The notes under the pieces are model-generated. The model had not been told where the DNA came from. It made no database searches and was given only the letters and a program-made list of their open reading frames with translations. Of a stretch of 27,120 nucleotides of DNA, positions 12,979-23,597 are shown piece after piece (position 1 is the first letter of the stretch; each line of letters starts with the position of its first letter). Position numbers and translations under genes: made by a program. The DNA comes from Thermoleophilia bacterium (GTDB lineage: Bacteria > Actinomycetota > Thermoleophilia > Gaiellales > JAICJC01): the NCBI GenBank assembly GCA_025928435.1, contig JAICJM010000036.1, positions 1 through 27,120 on the forward strand, in the 5' to 3' direction.

Positions 12979-14594
12979 CCGTCGCCTCGGAGCCCGGCGT
13001 TCGCACCGGCGCAGGTGCGCTCGTGGCCGCGCTCGAGGCGCACGGCGTCGAGGTGGTCTTCGGCCTGCCGGGCATCCACGCCCTGCCGGTCTGGGACGCG
13101 CTGATCCCCTCGCCGATCCGGCGCATCGTCGTCCGTCACGAGCAGGCGGCCGGCTTCGGCGCCGTGGGGTATGCCCGTACGGGCGACCGGCCCGGCGTCT
13201 ACCTGACGAGCACCGGCCCGGGCGCGTTCAACTCGCTCGCGGCGCTCTCCGAGGCGGACGCCTCGAGCGCCCCGGTGCTGCACCTGACATCCCAGATCCC
13301 GACCCACCTCGTCGGCGCCGGCCGCGGCTACCTGCACGAGAGCCGCGGCCAGTCGCAGGCGTTCGCGGCGGTGTCGCGGTTTCACGCCCGCCCGACGTCG
13401 CCGGAGGCGCTCGTCGAGGCCGTGGACGAGGCCTTCCGGCACATGGCGCTCGATCCCGGGCCGGCCACGATCGAGGTCGCCACCGACGTGATGGCGGCCG
13501 CCGCCGCGCCGGCCGCCGAGCGCGTGACCCGGGTGTCGCTGCCCGCGCCGGACCCCGAGGCGGTGGCCCGCGCCCGCGCGCTGATCGACGCGGCCGAGGC
13601 GCCGCTGATCTGGGCCGGCGGCGGGACGCGCCGCGCGGCCGCCGAGGTGCGGGCGCTCGCGGAGCTCCTCGACGCGCCCGTGCTCACGACCTACAACGGC
13701 AAGGGCGCGCTCCCGACCGGCCACCCCCTGCACGCCGGCTCGTCGATCGAGGAGCCGGCGATGCGCAAATTGGTCGAGCGCTCCGACCTCGTGCTCGCGC
13801 TCGGCACGCGCTTCTCGCAGGAGGCGACCGCCGACTGGGGCCTGCCGATGCCCGCGACGGTCGTCCAGGTCGACCTCGACCCGGGCCGGTTCGGGCGCAC
13901 GTTCGCCGTCTCGGAGGGGATCGTGGCCGATGTCGGGCTGTTCTGCCGGGCGCTTCTCGCGGATCCGCCGACTGCCGGCGGCCGTGATGGCGAGGCGGCG
14001 GTGCGGGCCGCGCTCCAGGGCCGATCGTCCGAGGTCGGCGCCCAGGGCGCCCACGCCGAGGTCGAGCTCATGCGGGTGCTCCACGACGCGCTGCCCGAGG
14101 ACGCGATCGTGGTCGCCGACATGACCATCGCCGCCTACTGGGCCGCCCTCTACCTGGACGCCAAGCGGCCCGGCGCGTTCGTCTACCCGTCGTCGGGGGC
14201 GCTCGGCTGCGGCATCCCGCTGGCGCTCGGGACGGTCGCCGCAAATCCCGACCGGCCGACGGTCGCCCTGTGCGGGGACGGCGGCTTCCTGATGGCGGGG
14301 CACGAGCTCTTGACCGCGCGCGCCGAGGGCTTGCCGCTCATCGCGCTCGTGGTGAACGACTCGGCCTACGGCATCCTGCGCAACTACCAGGAGACGATGT
14401 TCGGGCGCACCGTGGCGGTCGAGCTGAACGCGCCCGACTTCGAAGGCCTCGCCCATGCCTGCAGCGTCCGCTACCTGCGCGCGGACGGGATCGGCGGCCT
14501 CGCCGGCGCCCTCACGGACGCGATCGCCGACCGCTCCGGCCCGGCGCTGGTCGAGCTGCAGACGGCGCTGCGCGCGCCGGGCCAGTCGGTCTGA
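12975..14594 (+). CDS. Thiamine-pyrophosphate enzyme, acetolactate-synthase-like
   Basis: 539 residues with the three-domain layout of the AHAS/pyruvate-oxidase family. The N-terminal PYR domain carries the catalytic Glu in VVRHEQAAGFG (E56) and TSTGPGAFNSL. The central domain begins ~195 (ALIDAAEAPLIWAGGG). The C-terminal PP domain has the TPP/Mg motif GDGGFLMAGHELLTA and LVVNDSAYGILRNYQ. Motifs SQIPTHLVGAGRGYLHE differ from housekeeping acetolactate synthase, and no small regulatory subunit follows. A decarboxylase or lyase acting on another 2-oxoacid is therefore as likely as acetolactate formation. No clear SD precedes ATG 12975. Its TGA abuts the reversed stop of the DUF805 gene with no gap. 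Confidence 0.88.
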   Translation: MTVASEPGVRTGAGALVAALEAHGVEVVFGLPGIHALPVWDALIPSPIRRIVVRHEQAAGFGAVGYARTGDRPGVYLTSTGPGAFNSLAALSEADASSAPVLHLTSQIPTHLVGAGRGYLHESRGQSQAFAAVSRFHARPTSPEALVEAVDEAFRHMALDPGPATIEVATDVMAAAAAPAAERVTRVSLPAPDPEAVARARALIDAAEAPLIWAGGGTRRAAAEVRALAELLDAPVLTTYNGKGALPTGHPLHAGSSIEEPAMRKLVERSDLVLALGTRFSQEATADWGLPMPATVVQVDLDPGRFGRTFAVSEGIVADVGLFCRALLADPPTAGGRDGEAAVRAALQGRSSEVGAQGAHAEVELMRVLHDALPEDAIVVADMTIAAYWAALYLDAKRPGAFVYPSSGALGCGIPLALGTVAANPDRPTVALCGDGGFLMAGHELLTARAEGLPLIALVVNDSAYGILRNYQETMFGRTVAVELNAPDFEGLAHACSVRYLRADGIGGLAGALTDAIADRSGPALVELQTALRAPGQSV

Positions 14595-14969
14595 CTACAG
14601 GCCCCCGCCGGCCTCGAGGGGCTCGCCGGCCTGCGTTCCCGGGGGCGGGCCGTACTGGTTCGGCCCGATGTCGCCGGCCGTCGCGAGCAGCACGATCAGC
14701 CAGATCCAGCCGACGATCGGGATCAGCACGACCAGGATCCACCATCCGGTGCGGTTCGTGTCGTGCAGACGGCGGATGCCGACGCCGATCGAGGGCAGCA
14801 GCACCGCCAGCCCGTAGAGCTCCGAGATGATCGCGCCCGCGCTCGGGATCGCGAACCGCAACACGAGCGAGATGACTGCATTGATGAGGGCGAACCACCA
14901 GTACTGGGGTCGCGTCGCCCGGCCGTCGAACACGGCGTACTGCTTGATGACGTCGGTGTACCAGTGCAC
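14595..14969 (-). CDS. DUF805 membrane protein
   Basis: 124 residues matching the DUF805 pattern: an amphipathic N-terminus WYTDVIKQYAVFDGRATRPQYWWF, three or four membrane helices (ALINAVISLVLRFAI; ISELYGLAVLLPSIGVGIRR; WWILVVLIPIVGWIWLIVLL), and the conserved RRLHDTNRTGWW between helices. The tail is Pro/Gly-rich (GPNQYGPPPG), also typical. Function of the family is unknown; it sits in the cytoplasmic membrane. GTG 14969 is chosen because a perfect AGGAGG lies five bases upstream. A minus-strand TACACT (15002 to 14997) is the likely -10 and overlaps the -10 of the divergent aminotransferase. Ends back-to-back with the TPP enzyme. Confidence 0.9.
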   Translation of the reverse strand: MHWYTDVIKQYAVFDGRATRPQYWWFALINAVISLVLRFAIPSAGAIISELYGLAVLLPSIGVGIRRLHDTNRTGWWILVVLIPIVGWIWLIVLLATAGDIGPNQYGPPPGTQAGEPLEAGGGL

Positions 14970-14996
14970 TGCAACCTCCTGTCGATCAGGAACCGC

Positions 14997-15006
14997 AGTG
15001 TAAAGT
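14997..15006. promoter_or_regulatory. Overlapping divergent -10 elements (DUF805 / aminotransferase)
   Basis: AGTGTAAAGT contains TACACT on the minus strand (15002 to 14997) and TAAAGT on the plus strand (15001-15006), sharing the TA step. The plus hexamer ends 11 bases before the aminotransferase GTG at 15018. The minus one gives DUF805 a short leader with a perfect SD. Confidence 0.45.
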
Positions 15007-15017
15007 GGCGGGCGGCC

Positions 15018-16316
15018 GTGAGCGCGCCCGCCCGCACCGACTACTCGATGACCGCCAGCCCCGGCCGGCGGCTGCCCGTGGCCGTCCGCGCGGGCGGATG
15101 CGTGATCGAGGACGCCGACGGCAACCGCTATCTGGACGCGTGCGGCGGCGCGATGGTGATGCTGCTCGGGCACGGCCATCCCCGCGTCGTCGAGGCGCTG
15201 CAGCGCCAGGCGGAGCGGATCGCCTTCACCTACCGGTTCTCGTTCTCGAACGAGCCGATGATGGATCTCGCCGAGCGGATCGCGCGGATCGCGCCGGGCG
15301 ACCTCGAGTGGTGTTTCTTCAACTCCTCCGGCTCCGAGGCGAACGAGTCGGCGCTGCACCTGGCCGTGCTCTACTGGGAGCTCCAGGGCCACGCCGGCAA
15401 GATCGAGTTCCTGAGCCGGGTCACGTCGTACCACGGCTCCACGATGGGTGCGCTCTCGCTCTCGGGATCGCGCTGGCGGGCGCCGTTCGAGCTGCTCCTG
15501 CGCAAGTACGCGGTCGTCCCGAACGCCGACACGGCCGCGGAGGGCGCGGCGGCGCTCGAGGCGGCGATCCTGTCGCGCGGCGCCGAGCACGTGGCCGCGT
15601 TCGTGGTCGAGCCGGTGACCGGGTCGTCCGGCGCGGCCGTGTCCCTGCCGGACGGCTACCTGGCCGCCGTGCGCGAGGTGTGCGACCGGCACCACGTGCT
15701 CCTGGTCGCCGACGAGGTCATCACGGCGTTCGGGCGCACCGGGCGCTGGTTCGGGGTCGAGCACTTCGGCGCCGTCCCCGACGTGATCACCTTCGGGAAG
15801 GGGATCGGCGGCGGCATCGTCCCGCTCTCCGGCATGGTGGCATCGCGGCGGCTGCGCGACGTGGTCGAGCGCAACCCGAGCGGGTTCTCCTACGGCCACA
15901 CGTTCTCGGGCAACCCGCTCGCCTGCGCCGTCGGGTGCGAGGTGATCGACGTGATCGAGTCGGAGGGCCTGCTCGAGGCGGCGACGGCCCGCGGCGAGCA
16001 GCTGCACGCCCGCCTGGCCGAGATCGCCGACCGGCATCCGATGGTCGCCGCGCTGCGCGGCCTCGGCCTCCTCCGCGGGATCGAGCTGGGCGCGCCCGAC
16101 GGCGGCCGCTTCCCGGCCGCGGACGGCATGTCGGGGAAGGTCTCCGCCGAGGCCAAGCGCCGCGGCCTGATGATCTACCCGTGCCCGACACCGGTCGGCA
16201 CCGAGCACATGGACGCGCTCCTGCTGGCGCCGCCCCTGACGGTCACCGAGGCCGAGATCGACGAGATCGCGGCCCTGCTCGACGAGACGCTCGCGTCCGT
16301 CGAGGCGACGTTGTAG
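15018..16316 (+). CDS. Class III (omega) aminotransferase, PLP-dependent
   Basis: 432 residues, typical of class III aminotransferases. Landmarks: YLDACGGAMVMLLGHGHP near the N-terminus, FFNSSGSEANESALH (phosphate-binding SGSEA), SYHGSTMGALSLSG, VVEPVTGSSGA, LLVADEVITAFGRTG with the PLP-nitrogen Asp, and the Schiff-base lysine in ITFGKGIGGG (K261). Such enzymes move amino groups from omega-amino acids, diamines or amines to 2-oxoacids; the substrate is not evident. GTG 15018 is preferred because TAAAGT lies 11 bases upstream; ATG 15048 is an alternative giving a protein ten residues shorter. Its TAG overlaps the decarboxylase start (TAGTG), so the two are translationally coupled and probably act on related substrates. 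Confidence 0.93.
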   Translation: MSAPARTDYSMTASPGRRLPVAVRAGGCVIEDADGNRYLDACGGAMVMLLGHGHPRVVEALQRQAERIAFTYRFSFSNEPMMDLAERIARIAPGDLEWCFFNSSGSEANESALHLAVLYWELQGHAGKIEFLSRVTSYHGSTMGALSLSGSRWRAPFELLLRKYAVVPNADTAAEGAAALEAAILSRGAEHVAAFVVEPVTGSSGAAVSLPDGYLAAVREVCDRHHVLLVADEVITAFGRTGRWFGVEHFGAVPDVITFGKGIGGGIVPLSGMVASRRLRDVVERNPSGFSYGHTFSGNPLACAVGCEVIDVIESEGLLEAATARGEQLHARLAEIADRHPMVAALRGLGLLRGIELGAPDGGRFPAADGMSGKVSAEAKRRGLMIYPCPTPVGTEHMDALLLAPPLTVTEAEIDEIAALLDETLASVEATL

Positions 16317-17740
16317 TGCTCCGTCCCGGAGGGACGACCGGCGAGCTGCGCGCGGCGCTCGAGCAGGCGGCCGAGTGGATCGCCCGCTACCTGGATGACG
16401 TCGATCGCCTGCCGGTGCTCGCCCAGGTGAAGCCGGGCGAGGTCGCGGCGGCCCTGCCCGAGCACCCGCCGGCGCAGGGCGAGCCGCTCGAGGCGATCCT
16501 GGCCGACGTCGACCGGGTCATCGTGCCCGGCCTCACCCACTGGAACCACCCCGGCTTCATGGCCTATTTCGGGATCACGGGATCGCCGCCGGGCATCCTC
16601 GGCGAGACGATCGCGGCGGCCCTGAACGTGAACGCCATGCTCTGGCGCACCTCGCCGGCGGCGACCGAGCTCGAGCAGGTCACGATGCGCTGGGCGGCGG
16701 AGCTGCTCGGGCTGCCCACGGGCTGGTTCGGGCAGATCACCGACACGGCCTCCTCCTCGACGCTGTGGGCGCTCGCCGCCGCGCGCGAGGCGGCCGGCCT
16801 CGACATCCGCACCCGGGGGATGGCGGCCCGCGACGACCTCCCGCCGCTACGCGTCTACACCTCTGAGGAGGCGCACTCGTCGGTCGAGAAGGCCTGCATC
16901 GTGCTCGGGTTCGGGCAGGAGGGGCTGACGAAGATCCCCACCGACGCCGGGTACCGCATGCGCCCCGACGCACTGCGCGAGACCGTCGCCGCCGACGTCG
17001 CCGCCGGCCGCCGCCCCGTGGCCGCGGTCGCGACCGTCGGCACGACGTCGTCGACCAGCATCGACCCGGTGGCCGAGGTCGCGGACATCTGCGCCGAGCA
17101 CGGGATGTGGCTGCACGTCGACGCGGCGTACGGCGGCGCGGCCGCCGTCGTGCCCGAGCTCCGGGGCGTGCTGGCCGGCTGCGAGCGGGCCGATTCGCTG
17201 GTCGTGAACCCGCACAAGTGGCTGCTCACGCCCATCGACTGCAGCCTGCTCTACACCGCCCGGCCGGACGACATGCGGACGGCGTTCTCGGTCGTGCCCG
17301 AGTACCTGCGCTCCAGCGAGGAGGACGTCGTCAACCTGATGGACTACGGCGTCGCGCTCGGTCGCCGCTTCCGCTCGCTGAAGCTGTGGATGGTGCTGCG
17401 CGCATACGGCGCGGAGGGGCTCGCGGCGATCGTGTCCGGCCACGTCGAGCTGGCCCGCCGGCTCGAGGCGGCCGTCCGGGCCGAGCCGGAGTGGGAGCTG
17501 CTCGCGCCCGTGCCGTTCTCGACCGTCTGCTTCCGGCACCACCCCGACGGCGTCGACGACGAGGCCGAGCTGCGCCGCCGCAACGAGGCCATCCTCGAGC
17601 GTGTGAACGCGAGCGGGCGCGCGCTCATCTCACACACCGACCTCAAGGGCCGCTACGCGCTGCGGGTCGCGATCGGCAACGCGGCCACGACGGCCGAGCA
17701 CGTCGACCGGGCCTGGGAGCTGATCCGCTCCGCGGCCTGA
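16316..17740 (+). CDS. PLP-dependent amino-acid decarboxylase, group II (aromatic-L-amino-acid decarboxylase-like)
   Basis: 474 residues with group II decarboxylase motifs: THWNHPGFMAYFG near residue ~72, WRTSPAATELE, TDTASSSTLWAL, the PLP-stacking His in YTSEEAHSSVEKA, TVGTTSSTSIDP, HVDAAYGGAA, and the PLP lysine in VNPHKWLLT (K301). The layout is closest to aromatic-amino-acid (tyrosine/tryptophan/DOPA) decarboxylases, but the substrate could be another amino acid. GTG 16316 overlaps the aminotransferase stop by one base. Together the pair could decarboxylate an amino acid and transaminate the amine product, which is inference. Convergent with the PerM-family gene 15 bases away. Confidence 0.93.
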   Translation: MLRPGGTTGELRAALEQAAEWIARYLDDVDRLPVLAQVKPGEVAAALPEHPPAQGEPLEAILADVDRVIVPGLTHWNHPGFMAYFGITGSPPGILGETIAAALNVNAMLWRTSPAATELEQVTMRWAAELLGLPTGWFGQITDTASSSTLWALAAAREAAGLDIRTRGMAARDDLPPLRVYTSEEAHSSVEKACIVLGFGQEGLTKIPTDAGYRMRPDALRETVAADVAAGRRPVAAVATVGTTSSTSIDPVAEVADICAEHGMWLHVDAAYGGAAAVVPELRGVLAGCERADSLVVNPHKWLLTPIDCSLLYTARPDDMRTAFSVVPEYLRSSEEDVVNLMDYGVALGRRFRSLKLWMVLRAYGAEGLAAIVSGHVELARRLEAAVRAEPEWELLAPVPFSTVCFRHHPDGVDDEAELRRRNEAILERVNASGRALISHTDLKGRYALRVAIGNAATTAEHVDRAWELIRSAA

Positions 17741-17755
17741 GCGGGGCCCTCCCGG

Positions 17756-18802
17756 TCAGCCGGGGACAGTCCCCACGCTCTTCGCCGGCCGCCCCCGCGC
17801 CAGCTCGCGGAAGAGCAGCTGCAGCGACCCGGCCACCGGGATCGCGATCAGCGCGCCCAGGACGCCGAGCAGCTCGGCGCCGATCAGCACGGCGACGAGG
17901 ATGAGGAAGGCCGAGAGCTGCACCGTGCGCCGGTAGACGACCGGCTGCAGGACGTGGTTCTCGATCTGCTGATAGACGATGTTGACGACGATCATCACGA
18001 TGCCGGCGGTCAGGCCCTGGGTCGCAAACGCGACCCCGATTGCCGCCAGTGCGCCGACGGTCGCGCCGACAAGTGGCACCAGGTCGAACACGGCCATGAG
18101 CACGGCCAGGGCGAGCGCGTAGGGGACGCCCATGATCCACAGCGAGAGGCCGATCACGATCCCCGCGATCGTCGAGATGATCAGGTTGCCGAGCACGTAG
18201 CCGGCCACGTTGCGGTTGATCTCGCCGCCGATCCGGCGGATCTGCTCGGCCCGCCCCTCGGGCACGAAGCGCAGCATGCCCTCCGCGAGCGTGGGCAGCT
18301 CCAGCAGGAGGAACAGCGTCAGGAAGAGCACGGTGATGGTCGCGACGAGGCCGCTCACGAGCGCGCTCAGCGCCCCGAAGGCCTTGCTCGGATAGGCGTT
18401 CGCGGCCTCCTCGGCCTTCTTCACGAGGTGGTAGCGCGTGTTCAGGTTGTTGATCGTCTCGTTGTGACGCAGGTCGTCGATGTAGGCGGGGGCGGCGGTG
18501 CGCAGGTCGTCCACCTGGGTCGCGATCGGGATGATCAGGAGCGCCAGGAACAGGACGACGACCAGCAGCAGCCCTCCGAACACGGCGAACACGGCCAGCG
18601 CGTGCGACATCCGCCGCTCGGCCAGCCGCACCAGCGGCTGCAGCGCGACGGCGAGGAAGAGCGAGGTCGCGACCCAGATCAGGATCCGGGTGACGTGCGC
18701 GAGGATGTCCACGGCGGCGATCGTGACCAGCACGAGCGCGATGACGCGCACGATGGTGCGCGCGGGCAGGTCGACGACGATGCGCTGCGGTCCGGGGAGC
18801 AT
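17756..18802 (-). CDS. AI-2E/PerM-family membrane transporter
   Basis: 348 residues with the family's pattern: two N-terminal membrane helices (IVRVIALVLVTIAAVDILA; LIWVATSLFLAVALQPLV), another pair around residues 75-100, a soluble central region (~105-150, IDDLRHNETINNLNTRY), then a helical bundle including LFLTLFLLLELP and the conserved GVPYALALAVLMAVFDLVPLVG, followed by the QQIENHVLQPVVY motif and two final helices. Members export small molecules or ions; some have been called autoinducer-2 exporters, but substrate varies. ATG 18802 is chosen because GGCGGG precedes it; an in-frame GTG 18 bases earlier is possible. Divergent from the MFS gene. Confidence 0.92.
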   Translation of the reverse strand: MLPGPQRIVVDLPARTIVRVIALVLVTIAAVDILAHVTRILIWVATSLFLAVALQPLVRLAERRMSHALAVFAVFGGLLLVVVLFLALLIIPIATQVDDLRTAAPAYIDDLRHNETINNLNTRYHLVKKAEEAANAYPSKAFGALSALVSGLVATITVLFLTLFLLLELPTLAEGMLRFVPEGRAEQIRRIGGEINRNVAGYVLGNLIISTIAGIVIGLSLWIMGVPYALALAVLMAVFDLVPLVGATVGALAAIGVAFATQGLTAGIVMIVVNIVYQQIENHVLQPVVYRRTVQLSAFLILVAVLIGAELLGVLGALIAIPVAGSLQLLFRELARGRPAKSVGTVPG

Positions 18803-18858
18803 CCCGCCGTCGTTCGACACCGAGCTCCGGAATCCCGCCCTGCTAGCGTCTCCGTCCC

Positions 18859-20084
18859 GTGGCCCCGACGCCCCTGTGGCGCAATCGCGACTTCGTCCTG
18901 CTCCAGTCCGGACAGCTGCTCTCGGCGATGGGGTCGGAGGCGACGGCGATCGCCTACCCGCTGCTCGCGCTGGCGGTGACGCACTCACCGGCGCGGGCCG
19001 GCGTCGTGTCGTTCGCCCGCCTGGCCCCGTTCGCCGTGCTGCAGCTGCCCGCCGGCGTCGTTGCCGACCGGATCGACCGCCGCCGCATCATGATCGCGGC
19101 CGACCTCGTCCGCGTCGCGGTGATCGGCGTCCTCGCGGCGACGGTTGCCGCCGGCGATGTGTCGTTCGCGCTGCTGGCCGTCGTCGCGCTCGTCGAGGGC
19201 GCGGGCACCGTCGCGTTCACCTCGTCGGCGACCGGGGCCCTGCGCTCGGTCGTGCCGGCTCCGCAGCTGCCCGACGCCGTGGGGGCGGTCACGGCCCGGA
19301 TCGCGACGGTCAACCTGGCCGGGCCGCCGCTGGGCGGGTTCCTGTTCGGGATCGCCCGGCCGCTGCCGTTCGTCGTCGACGCCTGTTCCTACGCCGCCTC
19401 GCTGACCTCGCTCGCGCTGATCCGCACGCCGTTCCAGGGGGCGCGGTCGCCCACGGGCGCAGGCCTGCGCGCCCAGGCCGCGGAGGGGATGCGGTTCCTG
19501 TGGGACAGGCCCTTCCTGCGGACGTGCGCGTTCCTCTACGGCCTCGGCAACTTCTCGCTGCCCGGGATCCTGCTCGTGATCGTGGTGGCCGGGCGGGAGC
19601 AGGGTCTGAGCGGCGGCGAGATCGGCGCGCTCCTGGCCGTCTTCGGCGTCTGCCTGCTCGTCGGCTCGCTGCTCTCGCCCCTCGCGCGCCGGCGGCTCTC
19701 GATGCGGACGATCCTCTGGATCGAGCTCGTCGCCTGGATGGGGAGCGCGGCGTTCCTCGTCCGGCCGAGCGTGTACGTGCTCGCGGCCGGCATCCTGCCC
19801 CAGGGCCTGGCGATGCCGATCACCGACTCCGTCGTCGTCGGCTACCGGATCGCCGTCACGCCCGACCGCCTGCTCGGCCGGGTCGAGGCGGTGCGCAGCT
19901 CGATCGCCCTCGCGATCGCGCCGCTGGGGCCGCTGGCCGCCGGCCTGCTGCTCGAGGCCGGCACGGCCCGGGAGACGGTCGCCGTCTTCTGCGCCTTCAA
20001 CGTTGTCCTGCTCGTGTGGGGGTTCGCGAGCCCATCGATCCGGCGCGCCCCCAGCCTGTCCGACATCGCAACCGCCGAGGCAGC

Positions 20085-20088
<4 letters not shown>
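18859..20088 (+). CDS. MFS exporter (EntS/MFS_3-like)
   Basis: 409 residues, twelve predicted membrane segments. The N-terminus WRNRDFVLLQSGQLLSAMGSEATAIAYPLL is typical of the enterobactin-exporter-like MFS_3 group. The cytoplasmic loop-2 motif A appears as GVVADRIDRRRIM (~65-77). The second half begins with RFLWDRPFLRTCAFLYGLGNF (~215). Such proteins export siderophores or drugs; substrate unknown. GTG 18859 has TAGCGT (18844-18849) nine bases upstream. The gene ends by sharing the four bases CTAG (20085-20088) with the stop of the convergent UvrA-like gene. Confidence 0.92.
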
Positions 20089-22468
<2,380 letters not shown>

Positions 22469-22472
<4 letters not shown>

Positions 22473-22825
22473 CGGTCCTGGAGCAGACCGAGGACGTTGC
22501 CGTCCGGGTCGGTGACGGTGGCGACGAGCCGGCCGCCGCCGACGTCGTGCGCGGGCTCGTGCAGCGTCGCCCCCGCGGCGGTCACCTCGGCCAGCTTGGC
22601 CTCGATGTCCGGCACGTGCCAGTAGGCCACCGGCGAGGTCATGCCCTGCGAGCCGCCGCCGGGGACGAGGCCGATCTGCTGGCCCTCGGCCTGGAAGCCG
22701 ACGTAGTACTCCGAGTCGGTCTGTGGCGCGGTGCCGAGCAGCGCGCTGTAGACGGCCTTGGCCTGCGCCAGGTCGGACACGGGATGCAGCACCGTCTGGA
22801 TGCCCTGGGTGGAAGAGTCGGCCAT
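22469..22825 (-). CDS. VOC-family protein coupled to the UvrA-like gene
   Basis: 118 residues forming one vicinal-oxygen-chelate domain: TVLHPVSDLAQAKAVYSALLG at the start, YYVGFQAEGQQIGLVPGG in the middle, VAYWHVPDIEAKLAEVTAAGA opening the second half, and VTDPDGNVLGLLQD at the end. The final Glu metal ligand seen in lyases is replaced here (VLGLL), so a binding (antibiotic-sequestering) role is as likely as catalysis. ATG 22825 is chosen because a perfect AAGGAG lies five bases upstream. An in-frame ATG at 22858 sits seven bases after a -10 hexamer and could give a longer leaderless form with 11 more residues. The TGA overlaps the UvrA-like start. Confidence 0.9.
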
Positions 22826-22858
22826 GGTTGCTCCTTCGATCGTGGTGGTCTTGGCCAT

Positions 22859-22871
22859 GGCAGTCACGGTA
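22859..22871 (-). promoter_or_regulatory. -10 element upstream of the VOC/UvrA-like unit
   Basis: On the minus strand TACCGT (22871 to 22866) is followed by seven bases and an ATG at 22858. Transcription could begin at that ATG, making a leaderless start, or give a ~30-base leader to the SD-preceded ATG at 22825. Confidence 0.4.
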
Positions 22872-22919
22872 CCGACGGCCCCACCGCTCGCGCTTCTCGA
22901 TTCCTGATCGGCTGAAGCG

Positions 22920-23555
22920 CTAGCCGGCGCCGTTGGGGAGCAGGTCGTGGCCGAGCACGATCGCGACGCCGTCGGTCTGCGTCGGCAGCACTCCCGGGGC
23001 CTGCGCGATGGGCACGGGGGCCGGCAGGCCGAGCCGGTGCGCGACGATCTTCGCCTGGGAGAGCTTGCCCGGGACGTAGACCACGATGGTGGAGCTGGTC
23101 TCGGGGGATGCGTCGGCGATGCTGACGACGTGCCAGCCCGCGGCCTTCAGCTGGGTCTGCGCGGTGGCCGCGGCGTTCGCCCCGCCGAAGCCGTTCAGCA
23201 CGGTGAGCGGGATCTTCTTCCACGCCGGCTTGGCGTGCTTCGCCGGCACCTTCCCGGTCCCGCCCGGCGGCGTCGTCGCCTGGTTCGTCGCGGGGTTCTT
23301 GTGCGTCGGGGGCGTCGTGGTCGTCGTGGAGCTGCCGCCGGAGGCGCTCTGGAGCACCCATCCGAAGATGAAGAGCGCCGCAATCAGGGCCACGACCGCG
23401 CCGATGCGCGCGGCCGGGAGACGCGTCCGCCGCGCCCGGATCCCCTGCGCTTCGAGGCGGCGGGCGAACCAGTCATCCAGGCCCTCGTCCCCGCGAGGTG
23501 GATCGAACGGGGGCTCCCCTCCGGTGCGCCCGCGCGATGTCCGCAACTCGGCCAT
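22920..23555 (-). CDS. Membrane-anchored LytR C-terminal-domain protein
   Basis: 211 residues. The first ~45 are cytoplasmic and charged (EGLDDWFARRLEAQGIRARR), then one membrane helix at ~50-68 (IGAVVALIAALFIFGWVL), then a Thr/Pro/Lys/Ala-rich extracellular linker (~72-108). The last ~95 residues resemble the LytR_C domain: IPLTVLNGFGGANAAATAQTQL, GWHVVSIAD, TIVVYVPGKLSQAKIVAHRLGL and VAIVLGHDLL. No LCP catalytic domain is present, so it is a stand-alone LytR_C protein, likely cell-wall associated outside the membrane. ATG 23555 has TAACGT (23572 to 23567) 11 bases upstream. Divergent from the serine hydrolase. Confidence 0.87.
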   Translation of the reverse strand: MAELRTSRGRTGGEPPFDPPRGDEGLDDWFARRLEAQGIRARRTRLPAARIGAVVALIAALFIFGWVLQSASGGSSTTTTTPPTHKNPATNQATTPPGGTGKVPAKHAKPAWKKIPLTVLNGFGGANAAATAQTQLKAAGWHVVSIADASPETSSTIVVYVPGKLSQAKIVAHRLGLPAPVPIAQAPGVLPTQTDGVAIVLGHDLLPNGAG

Positions 23556-23566
23556 TGTGCACTGGA

Positions 23567-23597
23567 ACGTTACACGCCTCGTAGGATCCTCCTCCAC
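23567..23597. promoter_or_regulatory. Divergent promoters for LytR_C protein and serine hydrolase
   Basis: Minus-strand TAACGT (23572 to 23567) ends 11 bases before the LytR_C ATG at 23555. Plus-strand TAGGAT (23582-23587) ends ten bases before the hydrolase GTG at 23598. Both predict very short or absent leaders. Confidence 0.45.

Noticed and set aside
12975..14594. Naming the TPP enzyme ilvB
   Set aside because: Its substrate-region motifs differ from the housekeeping enzyme and no regulatory small subunit is adjacent.
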